NCBI GenBank assembly: GCA_026389955.1
Contig: JAPLGY010000710.1
Coordinates: forward strand, 1 to 7,301
Direction of reading: 5' to 3'
Length of the DNA: 7,301 nt
Origin: Caldilinea sp.
GTDB lineage: Bacteria > Chloroflexota > Anaerolineae > Caldilineales > Caldilineaceae
The notes below the pieces were generated by a model. The model was not told where the DNA came from. It did no database searches and saw nothing but the letters and a program-made list of their open reading frames with translations. This document shows, piece after piece, positions 1 through 7,183 of the stretch. A program made the position numbers and the translations under genes. Every line of letters starts with the position of its first letter. The stretch's first letter is position 1.

Positions 1-897
1 CAGGTCACGATCGTTGACTCGTTGATCCCAGACTACGGGGGCAACTGGTTCAATCTGGACGGCTACACCGACCGCCTGCGCGTCAACATCGCCGACGTGC
101 GCGACCCGTTTTCGATGCGTGCGCTGGTGGCCGGCCAGGAGATTCTCTTCAATCTGGCTGGCCAGGTCAGCCATCTGGACTCTATGGTGGACCCGTTCAC
201 CGATCTAGAAATCAACGTGCGCAGCCAGCTCTCGATCCTCGAAGCCTGTCGGCAAGAAAACCCGACGATCAAGGTGGTCTATGCGGGGACGCGCCAACAG
301 TATGGCAAGCCGCGCTACCTGCCGCTCGACGAACAGCACATTCAGGCACCGACCGACATCAACGGGGTCAACAAATTGGCCGGGGAGTGGTACCATATCG
401 TCTACCACACCGCCTACGGGCTGCGCACCACCTCGCTGCGCCTGACCAACACCTACGGCCCACGCCAGCTGATCAAACACAACCGTCAAGGGTTCATCGG
501 CTGGTTTATCCGGCTGGCGGTCGAAGGCAGGACGATCCAGCTGTACGGGGACGGTCAGCAGTTGCGCGACCTGACCTTTGTCGAGGATGTAGTCGACGCG
601 TTTTTGCGTGTGGGGATGGACGAAAAGACCGACGGCGCTGTCTTCAACCTGGGGGGCGACGCCCCGATCTGCCTGTTGGACCTGGCAACGTTGATTGTGG
701 ATCTGGCCGGCCGGGGACGGGTCGAACTGGTTCCTTGGCCAGAAGCACGCAAGAAGATCGACATCGGCGATGTCTACTCCAGCTACGCCCGCATCCAGCA
801 CGTGTTGGGCTGGCAGCCGGTCACGCCGCTGCGGGCCGGGCTGGAGCGCACGCTCGCCTATTATACCCAGTTTTTTGACCAGTATGTGACAGCGTGA
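1..897 (+). CDS. NAD-dependent sugar-nucleotide epimerase/dehydratase (extended SDR), 5' partial
   Basis: The reading frame is open from base 1, and its first residues (QVTIVDSLIPDYGGNW) are the second beta strand of a Rossmann fold. The true start and the GxxGxxG nucleotide loop, about 30 residues, therefore lie upstream; TTG at 22 is not a believable start. D6 is the usual NAD ribose-binding acid. Family landmarks follow in order: FNLAGQVSH (50-58), the catalytic Ser/Thr region GTRQQYG (96-102), the active-site block NGVNK (121-125), LRLTNTYGPRQ (146-156), GDGQQLRDLTFVEDVVDAF (183-201) and the C-terminal LGWQP (269-273). The usual YxxxK tyrosine is replaced by Asn while Lys125 is kept. The enzyme should act in the cytoplasm on a UDP-, GDP- or dTDP-sugar by oxidation at C4, followed by epimerisation or dehydration. 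The exact substrate cannot be read from sequence. It ends one base before the aminotransferase start, so the two are probably co-transcribed and translationally coupled. Family is secure; reaction is not. Confidence 0.9.
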   Translation, partial: QVTIVDSLIPDYGGNWFNLDGYTDRLRVNIADVRDPFSMRALVAGQEILFNLAGQVSHLDSMVDPFTDLEINVRSQLSILEACRQENPTIKVVYAGTRQQYGKPRYLPLDEQHIQAPTDINGVNKLAGEWYHIVYHTAYGLRTTSLRLTNTYGPRQLIKHNRQGFIGWFIRLAVEGRTIQLYGDGQQLRDLTFVEDVVDAFLRVGMDEKTDGAVFNLGGDAPICLLDLATLIVDLAGRGRVELVPWPEARKKIDIGDVYSSYARIQHVLGWQPVTPLRAGLERTLAYYTQFFDQYVTA

Positions 898-898
898 C

Positions 899-1993
899 AT
901 GAAAATTCCTTTCAATGAGCTGCGTTCGGGCTATCTGGCCTGTCAACAAGAGATCGACACTGCCGTGCAGCGGGTGCTGGCCAGTGGCTGGTACATTTTG
1001 GGCCAGGAGACGGCTGCCTTTGAGGCGGAATTTGCCGCCTACTGCGGGGTGGCCGGCTGTGTGGGCGTCAATTCGGGCACAGATGCGCTGTACCTGGCGT
1101 TGCGCGCCTGTGGAATCGGCCCGGGAGACGAGGTCATCACCGTCGCACACACGGCTGTGGCTACGGTGGCGGCGATCCGGATGACCGGCGCTTTGCCCGT
1201 GTTGGTGGATATCGACCCACAAACCTATACGATGGCCCCCCAGGCGCTGGCCGAGGCGATTACGCCAGCGACTCGTGCGGTGGTTCCCGTCCATCTCTAC
1301 GGTCACCCGGCGGATCTGGACGCGATCCGGGCCGTGGCCGGTGATTTGCTTCTGGTCGAAGATTGTGCCCAGGCACACGGTGCCCGCTACAAAGGGCAGC
1401 GGGTCGGCAGCTTCGGGGATCTGGCCTGTTTTTCTTTCTACCCGACCAAAAATTTGGGCGCGCTCGGCGACGGCGGTGCCGTCGTGGGCAAGGACCTGGC
1501 TCTTTTGGAAAAAGTACGGCTGCTGCGCGAGTATGGCTGGCGGGAACGCTATGTCTCTCAGGTAGAGGGGGGCAACAGCCGGCTGGACGAGCTGCAGGCA
1601 GCCATTTTGAGGGTGCGCCTGCGCCATCTGGACGCTGACAACGCGCTCCGCCGCCAACTGGCGGCGATCTACAGCACAGACTTGCCAGACACCCTCCGAC
1701 TGCCGGTCGAACAGCTGCACTGCGAGCACGTCTACCATCTGTACGTGGTCCAACACCCTGATCGCGAGCGGCTGCGCGCCCGGCTGGCGGAACAAGGGGT
1801 CGGGACGGCCATCCACTATCCGGTGCCGATTCATCTGCAGCCTGCCTACCAGACAGGCCAGGTGCGGCTGCATGGGCTGCCCGTGACCGAACTGGCTGCG
1901 CGCACGGTCTGCTCGCTGCCCCTTTATCCTGCCCTTGGCGCGGCGCAGGTGCGTGCGGTGGCGGCGGCGTTTTCTGCTGCGTTGTACAACTGA
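899..1993 (+). CDS. DegT/DnrJ/EryC1/StrS family PLP-dependent sugar aminotransferase
   Basis: This 364-residue protein has the normal length for the family and looks intact. It should transfer an amino group, usually from glutamate, to a keto-sugar nucleotide to make an amino sugar for surface glycan or a related metabolite. Visible landmarks are the phosphate-binding NSGTDALYLAL (58-68), GDEVI (76-80), PVHLYGHPADLDAI (130-143), EDCAQAHGA (154-162) with Asp155 contacting the PLP pyridine nitrogen, and FSFYPTKNLGALGDGG (178-193) with Lys184 as the Schiff-base lysine. NSRLDELQAAIL (226-237) and HYPVPIHLQPAY (306-317) follow and are typical. The ATG at 899 lies one base after the upstream TGA and has no clear Shine-Dalgarno sequence, so coupling to the upstream gene is likely. 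The partner epimerase/dehydratase may supply its keto substrate. Substrate position (3- or 4-amino) is not resolvable. Confidence 0.93.
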   Translation: MKIPFNELRSGYLACQQEIDTAVQRVLASGWYILGQETAAFEAEFAAYCGVAGCVGVNSGTDALYLALRACGIGPGDEVITVAHTAVATVAAIRMTGALPVLVDIDPQTYTMAPQALAEAITPATRAVVPVHLYGHPADLDAIRAVAGDLLLVEDCAQAHGARYKGQRVGSFGDLACFSFYPTKNLGALGDGGAVVGKDLALLEKVRLLREYGWRERYVSQVEGGNSRLDELQAAILRVRLRHLDADNALRRQLAAIYSTDLPDTLRLPVEQLHCEHVYHLYVVQHPDRERLRARLAEQGVGTAIHYPVPIHLQPAYQTGQVRLHGLPVTELAARTVCSLPLYPALGAAQVRAVAAAFSAALYN

Positions 1994-1994
1994 A

Positions 1995-2672
1995 ATGAGG
2001 GGAGCGCCCGGCGCGGACCTGCGGCCGACTGGCTGTCATCGCTGTTGGCAGGATCCGTATCTCTGGGTTTTGGGGGCCGCTGTGGCGCTTTACATCCTGC
2101 TCTTTACCCAGCAGGCCTGGCAGCTGCATGCGGGCATGCGCACCCATCGTTCTGACCTGGGACAGATCGACCAGGCGGTTTGGAACAGCAGCCGCGGCCG
2201 CTGGCTGGCCCAGACCGACAACGGATTTGAGGCGACGCGCCTGACCGACCATGTCGAGCCCATCCTGGTCTTGATCAGCCCAGTCTACTGGGTGTGGGAG
2301 GATGTGCGTGCTCTGCTGCTGCTGCAGGTGGTGGCTGCTGCGGCCGGTGCGGTGCCGCTCTATGTTTTGACCCTGCGCCAGTGTGAGAAGCAGCTGGCCG
2401 CACACGAACGGCGCCAGATCTGGCGCTGGGAGCCTGTGCAGCAGCTGGCCAGAGCGCTGGCCCTGGCCAGCGCTCTGGCCTATCTGCTGGCCCCCCAACT
2501 GCAGTCCGCCTTGCTCACCGAATTTCATGCAGCCCCGCTGGCCTGGGGGGCTGGGCGCTCTGGCGGGTGTGGTGGGACGGGCGTGGGAAGCCGTTGGACA
2601 GGGCTGCTTTGGGCTGTGCGGCGACAGCTGCGGTGGCCGGGCTGCTCTGGTTTTGGGTGGCCACCTTTGTGA
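1995..2672 (+). pseudogene. DUF2079 membrane protein, N-terminal part (reading frame broken downstream)
   Basis: This is the first part of a DUF2079 family polytopic membrane protein. ATG at 1995 is chosen because it sits one base after the aminotransferase stop, copying the spacing of the previous gene pair; an upstream in-frame ATG at 1935 would overlap that gene by 59 nt. A hydrophobic segment at residues 22-38 is followed by DLGQIDQAVWN (54-64) and HVEPILVLI (86-94), both typical of the family. Further hydrophobic stretches lie at about 104-126 and 151-168, and LLTEFHAAPLA occupies 173-183. A polar insert (130-150) separates two of the helices. After about residue 184 (base 2546) the frame gives a Gly/Arg/Trp-rich nonsense tail ending at 2672, while family-like sequence continues in another frame. 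Function of DUF2079 proteins is unknown to me; a role in membrane glycan transfer is an inference from the neighbours. Confidence 0.8.
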
Positions 2673-4447
2673 TCGTGCCCGCCCATGCGGCGTCTGTCTA
2701 TGGGGTGGCCGAGAGCACCTATTTCCAGCGCTATGGGGTGCTGGGCGATTCCCCGGCAGATATCCTGAAGGGGGTGGTGACACGCCCGCAGCAGGTGGCG
2801 GCGATTCTCAGCGAAGCCCCGCGCATGGCCTATCTGATGGGCCTGCTTGTGATCTTTGGCTGGCTGCCGATTCTGGGCATCGATCTGCTGCTGCTGGCGT
2901 TGCCCCTGCTGTTGGCCAACGCGTTGAGCGCCTACCCGGCCCAGTACTATGGAGAATTTCATTACAGCGCCCCGCTGGTGGCCTACGCAGCTGCCGCAGC
3001 AGCCTATGGCGTGGGCCGGCTCTGGCGGCTGCTGGCCAGAGGGTTGCAGCAGGCTTCACCCGCCTTTCAACACCTTCCGGCCCAGGGGGCGGCGACAATG
3101 GCGGCAGTGGCTTTGCTGCAAAATGCCCGGACTGCGCTGTTGCCGCTGCTGACAGCTGGCCTGGCGGTGTGGATGGGAATCTGGTCGGTCGGGACCTACC
3201 TGCAGCAGGGGCGAGGTCCAGGGGCTGCCCGCCATGACCCGCCCCTTGTGACGGCACACCACCGCCTATTGCCCCGGTTTACAGAGCAGATCCCAGCGGA
3301 AGCAGCGGTGACCGCCACGGCAGGGGTTCACCCCCATGTGAGCCACCGACGCTACGTCTATCAGTTCCCCTTGGGGGTGGAGGCTCCCGTGCCGGCGACC
3401 TGGGCGCTGCTCGATGTGACAACCAATACCGACATGGCGCCGGGTGACCTCAAAGCCCAGGTCGAAGCCTTGCTGGCCGGCGACTGGGGTGTCGTGGACG
3501 CCGCGGACGGCTTTCTTCTGTTGGCCCGGGGCGTCGGTCGCAAGACGATCGGCGAGCCTTTCTATACCTTCGCGCGCGAGCCCGCAGCCGCTCCGCCCGA
3601 ACCGCTGCGGCTTGCCGGCATTGCCGCCGACGACTGGCCCCGCTGGCGTCAGAGCAAGCTGGTGGTGGACTGGGAGGTTGGGGAAGGCTACGACCCGAAG
3701 AGGGACTCCCCCTGGCTGGAGATTGCTGCGCTGGACGGAGAGCAGGTCGCTACGTTGGAGAGCGCTGCCCCGCCCGCACTGGTCTGGGCTTCGCCTGAGC
3801 GCTGGCAGCCGGGCGAAAAGATGCGCGTGACCACCCTGCCGCTCTTTCTGCCGCGCACCGCAGTCGTGCGCTCTGCCGGGACGCCCCAACAGCCGGCAGC
3901 AATTTTGCGCCGTTTTCCCGACGGGCATCTGGCCCTCCTGCCCGAAACACTGGCCACTGCCGCCGATCTGGGGACGGCACTGGCCGCAGCTGGGCTGGGC
4001 CCGCTGCGCACAGCGAGTGGGCAGGCAAGCCTGCCCGACGGCAGCGCAGCGGCGCTGCAAGCCTGGGTCCCCCAGCGTGCGACCTGGCCAGGGGCGCAGC
4101 TGGATCTTTGGATCCAGTGGGGCACCGGGCAATGGCCCGCACCGCTCACAGCGTTTGTGCATCTGCGCCACAACGGCGTGACCGTGGCCCAGGCCGATGG
4201 GCTGCCTCGGCTTTGGCCGCCGACGGCTGCCTGGCACAACGACTGGCGGCAGCTGGCGGTGCCGCCAGACAGCCCGCTGACAGGGGAGTGGACAGTGGCG
4301 CTGGGGCTCTACGATACACAAAACGGCCAACGGGTGCCGATCCACGGCGACCGCACCGAGCTGGTTGTGACACTGCCGCCGCTGGTTGCGGCACCTGTTC
4401 CCGATCAGGCCTGCGCACTGATCCCAGCGACCTGCGACAGCCGCTGA
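2546..4447 (+). pseudogene. DUF2079 membrane protein, C-terminal part with large extracytoplasmic beta-rich tail
   Basis: This continues the preceding gene in a frame shifted by -1. GTG at 2567 could serve as an internal start, but it has no ribosome binding site and falls in mid-protein. Numbering from that codon, hydrophobic segments occur at about 17-38, 88-120 (probably two helices), 133-150 and 187-206. The family stretch YFQRYGVLGDSPADIL (52-67) and the HYSAPLVAY motif (132-140) lie among them. A soluble part follows: LLPRFTEQIPAEAAVTATAGVHPHVSHRRYVYQFP (234-268), then WALLDV and DGFLLLARG, are the usual DUF2079 outer-face elements. The final ~200 residues, with WPPTAAWHNDWRQLAVP and WTVALGLYDTQNGQRVPI, resemble the beta-rich tails on Chloroflexota surface-glycan membrane proteins. 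Restoring one base at the junction would give one protein of 817 residues with the N-terminal part, still lacking about 30 family residues. The stop at 4445-4447 overlaps a tandem repeat. Confidence 0.8.
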
Positions 4448-4476
4448 CGGTCTGGAGAGGACGGTCTGGAGAGGAC
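4447..4476. repeat. Tandem 14-bp duplication overlapping the DUF2079 stop codon
   Basis: The unit ACGGTCTGGAGAGG occurs at 4447-4460 and again, identically, at 4461-4474, followed by AC (4475-4476) as the start of a third copy. The first copy begins on the last base of the TGA stop. It lies in the short gap between two convergent genes. No hairpin with a T-run, and so no recognisable intrinsic terminator, is visible in this gap. It looks like a slippage or unequal-exchange duplication; no function is claimed. Confidence 0.9.
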
Positions 4477-4496
4477 AAGTTTGGGCCGCCGCCGGT

Positions 4497-4527
4497 TCCG
4501 ATCGAGAGGGGGCTCAGTCCGATCGAG
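4497..4527. repeat. 10-bp direct repeat flanking the 3' end of the oxidoreductase gene
   Basis: TCCGATCGAG is present at 4497-4506 and 4518-4527, each containing the palindrome CGATCG, with 11 bases between them. The second copy falls in the last codons of the minus-strand oxidoreductase and the first lies just beyond its stop (4514-4516). It may be chance or a small duplication. Confidence 0.6.
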
Positions 4528-4786
4528 CAGTCTGGCGTTGCCAGTCTGCCAGCAGCACCTGGGCTGCGGCGTAGCCGCACATGCCGTGCACTCCTCCACC
4601 CGGAGGGGTCGACGAGGAACACAGGTAGATGCCCGGGGCTGCGGTGCGGTAGGGGGCCAGGCTGAGGAGAGGACGGGCAAAATGCTGCCAGAGATCCTGC
4701 ACCCCCCCATTGATGTCCCCGCCCACATAGTTGGGGTTGTACGCCTCCATCTCGGCGGCGGTGCGTGTAGAACGCGCCAGAATCAG
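4514..4786 (-). pseudogene. Phytoene-dehydrogenase-like FAD oxidoreductase, C-terminal part (in a shifted frame)
   Basis: About 90 residues in a different frame from the upstream part, running from LILARSTRTAAEMEAYNP through YNPNYVGGDINGGVQDL to CSSSTPPGGGVHGMCGYAA and a TGA at 4514-4516. These are the most conserved C-terminal elements of the CrtI-related COG1233 oxidoreductases. The STPPGGGVHGMCG block closes the FAD site. The segment begins directly where the N-terminal part stops making family sense, with no bases between them, so the roughly 38 residues normally found here are absent and not merely hidden in the third frame. This is clearly the end of the same gene. The N-terminal frame also stays open past this point to 4146, across the stop and into antisense of the DUF2079 gene, but that extension has no family resemblance and should not be annotated. 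Confidence 0.85.
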
Positions 4787-4790
4787 GCGA

Positions 4791-5843
4791 CGGCGCGCGT
4801 GTCGGGTCAAAATGGCTCTGTTGGGCCAGCAGCACAAAAGGACGGTCCGGGTGCTCGCCGCGCCAGACTGCCCGTTCTGCCGCCGCAATCTCAGCCAATG
4901 TTCCGCCAAGATGCAAGGTGGCGGATTGCCAGCAGCCCGGCGCCTGCCAGGGAATCGGCCCCTCCAGTGCCCAGTCGATTTTGAACACCCCTGGGTTGTA
5001 GCGAAACCGTTCCAGCTGCCGACGATAGCGGGGCGGCAGTCGATCGCCGGCCAGGCGCAGCAGCCCACGGGGGGAAGTGTCAAGCATGTATGCGCGCGCA
5101 GGCGGCAGCTCGCGAAGATCGGCCACTTCCCAGCCGCAGACCACTTCCCCCCCCAGTTGCCGCAGATAGCGCACCAACGCATCGGCGATCGTCTGCGAGC
5201 CTCCTACGGCAACGGGCCAGCCGACCGTCTGTGCCAACGTGGACAGGAGCAACCCTACAGCTGCCGTCGGGGCTCTCTCCAACGGCAGCAGCGAGTGGCC
5301 CGCCATTCCGGCCAACAGCGCCCTGGCCCGCTCGCCCCGCAACAGGAGCCGTGCCAGCCCTGCCGCCGGGGCGGCGAGCGGCAGGGCATAGGGGGCCAGC
5401 AGCCAGGGATGTCTGGGAAAATGCAGCGGTGCCAGCAGGTCGTCGAGCAACGCTTCCCAATGCTCGACCAAAGGGCCGAACAACCAGCGCCAGACCTGCT
5501 CGTCGACGCCGAGCCCGGCCGCTGTGTCAGCGAGAGAGCGGGTCACAGTGACTGCAGTGCCGTCGTCCAGCGGATGCGCCAGCGACACCGGCGGAATGGC
5601 CCAACAAACCCCCAGTTCGGCGAGCGGCAGGCTGCGCAGAAACGGCGAAGCCAGTGCCAGAGGGTGGATCGCAGCACAGACATCGTGCTTGAACCCGGGT
5701 AAGGTCAGCTCCTGGGTGCGCAGACCGCCGCCTGGGGTAGCTTGGGCCTCCACGACCAGAACTCGGTGGCCGGATCGGGCCAGCGTGATGGCTGCTGCCA
5801 GCCCGTTGGGGCCTGAACCGACCACAACCGCAGCATATCCCAT
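4791..5843 (-). pseudogene. Phytoene-dehydrogenase-like FAD oxidoreductase, N-terminal part (reading frame broken downstream)
   Basis: This is the first ~351 residues of a COG1233/CrtI-related FAD-dependent oxidoreductase. It starts at ATG 5843, 14 nt after the helicase stop. The ADP-binding fold opens at once with VVVGSGPNG (6-14, GxGxxG), Glu32 ends the second strand, and TPGGGLRT (36-43) is the flavin-contact motif. PGFKHDVCAAIHPLALASP (49-67) is typical of this subfamily. VAVGGSQTIADALVRYL (211-227) and YNPGVFKIDWALEGPIPW (282-299) follow. FVLLAQQSHFDPTRAP (336-351) is the last family-like block before the break at about 4784-4793. Members oxidise carotenoid-like or other hydrophobic substrates; this subfamily's substrate is not established from sequence, so a carotenoid role is only possible. 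It probably shares a transcript with the helicase. The ribosome binding site is weak (AGG in the 14-nt gap). Confidence 0.85.
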
Positions 5844-5857
5844 CCGGACCTGCCCGT

Positions 5858-7129
5858 TCAGCCCTGCCGCTGCGGCCGCCGTCGGCGACGCTTCGCCGCA
5901 CCAGCGCCCTCAGCAGCTTTCTGGGCGGCAGCAGGGCGAGGCTGTCTGACGACCTGGGGACGGCTCTGGGGTGCTTCGGCCGGTTCAGAGCGCAGCTCGG
6001 GGGTGGAGCCGCTGTAGTCGAACCCCTGCAGGCGCCGCCGTTCCACCCGGCTGCCCAGCACCCGTTCGATCTGCCGCACCATCAGTTCGTCGTCTTGGAC
6101 CGTAAATGTAAACGCCTCTCCGGTGAGCTGCGCTCGTCCGGTGCGCCCGATGCGGTGGGTATAGGCGTCAACCGTGTCGGGCATGTCATAGTTGATCACA
6201 TGCGAGACGCCAGCCACATCGATCCCGCGGGCGGCAATGTCGGTGGCGACCAGAATGTCGTACTGCCCGCTGCGAAACCCGTTGATCGCTTCCTGCCGTC
6301 GGTTCTGCGCCATATTGCCCTGCAGCGCAGCTACCCGGTAGCCATTTTTGTCCAGTGTCTCGGCCAGGGAACGGGCCCGCCGCTTGGTCCGTGTGAAAAC
6401 CAACACCCGTTCGGTGGTGGTTCGGCGCAGCATCTCCAACAGCAGCCGGGACTTGAGTCCGTCGGGCACCGGGTACAGCGCATGCGCGACCGTCTCAGCA
6501 GGTGCGATCATTCCGATCTGCACCGTAGCGGGCTCTCTGAGCACTTCTGCGGCCAGCGATCGGATGTCTTCGGGCATGGTCGCTGAAAACAGCAGGTTCT
6601 GACGCTGTGCTGGCAGATGGCGCAGAATACGGCGCACGTCCGGCAGAAATCCCATATCAAACATGCGGTCTGCCTCGTCGAGCACCAGCACCTCCACGCC
6701 AGAGAGATCGATCTGCCCTTCCCCGAGCAAATCCAACAGCCGACCCGGGCAGGCAACAACGATCTCGGCCCCACGGCGCAGCGCATTGACCTGCGGCATC
6801 TTCCCGACTCCGCCGTAGACCGTCACGGTGCTCACTTTCAGCCGCTGGCTGAGCGTGTTGCTGATCTGTGCGATCTGCTCAGCCAGCTCGCGCGTGGGTG
6901 CTACGATCAGCGCCCGTACCTTGCGCAGGGGCCCCTTGGTCAACCGCTGCAAAATGGGCAACAGAAAAGCGGCGGTTTTGCCGGTGCCGGTCTGTGCCAG
7001 GCCAAGCAGATCGCGGCCGGCCAACGCGACTGGAATTGCCTGTTGCTGGATCGGCGTGGGCGTGACATAGCCCGCTGCCTGGATCCCCGCCTGGATGCGG
7101 GGGTCAAACAAAAACTGTTCGAAGTTCAT
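5858..7129 (-). CDS. DEAD-box ATP-dependent RNA helicase, RhlE type
   Basis: This is an intact 423-residue ATP-driven RNA-duplex unwinding enzyme of the cytoplasm, of the group used in cold adaptation, RNA decay and ribosome assembly. Motifs appear in order: Q motif GYVTPTPIQQQAIP (20-33), Walker A AQTGTGKT (45-52), PTRELAEQ (78-85), GG (106-107), CPGR (127-130, usually TPGR), DEAD (151-154), SAT (182-184), VFTRTK (244-249), LQGNM (269-273), ATDIAARGID (295-304) and HRIGRTGR (325-332). The tail from about 371 is Pro/Ala/Arg-rich and ends in KRRRRRPQR (413-421), likely a non-specific RNA-binding extension. ATG at 7129 is preferred over upstream in-frame starts as far as 7285 because a perfect AAGGAGG lies 5 nt before it and the protein then begins at the normal helicase N-terminus. 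The FAD oxidoreductase follows after 14 nt. RhlE is the closest named type, but I cannot separate it from other small DEAD-box helicases with certainty. Confidence 0.96.
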   Translation of the reverse strand: MNFEQFLFDPRIQAGIQAAGYVTPTPIQQQAIPVALAGRDLLGLAQTGTGKTAAFLLPILQRLTKGPLRKVRALIVAPTRELAEQIAQISNTLSQRLKVSTVTVYGGVGKMPQVNALRRGAEIVVACPGRLLDLLGEGQIDLSGVEVLVLDEADRMFDMGFLPDVRRILRHLPAQRQNLLFSATMPEDIRSLAAEVLREPATVQIGMIAPAETVAHALYPVPDGLKSRLLLEMLRRTTTERVLVFTRTKRRARSLAETLDKNGYRVAALQGNMAQNRRQEAINGFRSGQYDILVATDIAARGIDVAGVSHVINYDMPDTVDAYTHRIGRTGRAQLTGEAFTFTVQDDELMVRQIERVLGSRVERRRLQGFDYSGSTPELRSEPAEAPQSRPQVVRQPRPAAAQKAAEGAGAAKRRRRRPQRQG

Positions 7130-7134
7130 CAAGT

Positions 7135-7141
7135 CCTCCTT
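7135..7141 (-). promoter_or_regulatory. Ribosome binding site of the DEAD-box helicase
   Basis: On the minus strand AAGGAGG is followed by ACTTG and ATG, a consensus Shine-Dalgarno with 5-nt spacing. It fixes the helicase start at 7129 and argues against the longer open frame. It is the only strong site in the window; the plus-strand genes lack one and appear coupled. Confidence 0.9.
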
Positions 7142-7183
7142 GACTGCAACGAGCCAAGTCGCACTCTCAGCCCACTTCAGAAT

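Noticed and set aside
22..24. TTG at 22 as start of the first gene
   Set aside because: The frame is open to base 1 and the residues before it continue a Rossmann strand, so the gene is cut by the window edge.
2310..2345. CTG-rich stretch as a microsatellite
   Set aside because: It encodes a Leu/Val/Ala membrane helix in GC-rich codon use; no longer repeat unit is maintained.
2544..2552. Programmed -1 frameshift at the G-run in the DUF2079 gene
   Set aside because: The in-frame context (TGG GGG GCT) does not fit the X XXY YYZ heptamer, no strong downstream structure was evident, and a conserved segment also seems to be missing.
821..2783. Large minus-strand open frames opposite the epimerase, aminotransferase and DUF2079 genes
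   Set aside because: Low-complexity Arg/Pro/Gln composition and no motifs; they lie antisense to genes with clear family signatures.
4440..4530. Intrinsic terminator between the convergent genes
   Set aside because: Only direct repeats and short CGATCG palindromes are present, with no GC stem followed by a T-run on either strand.
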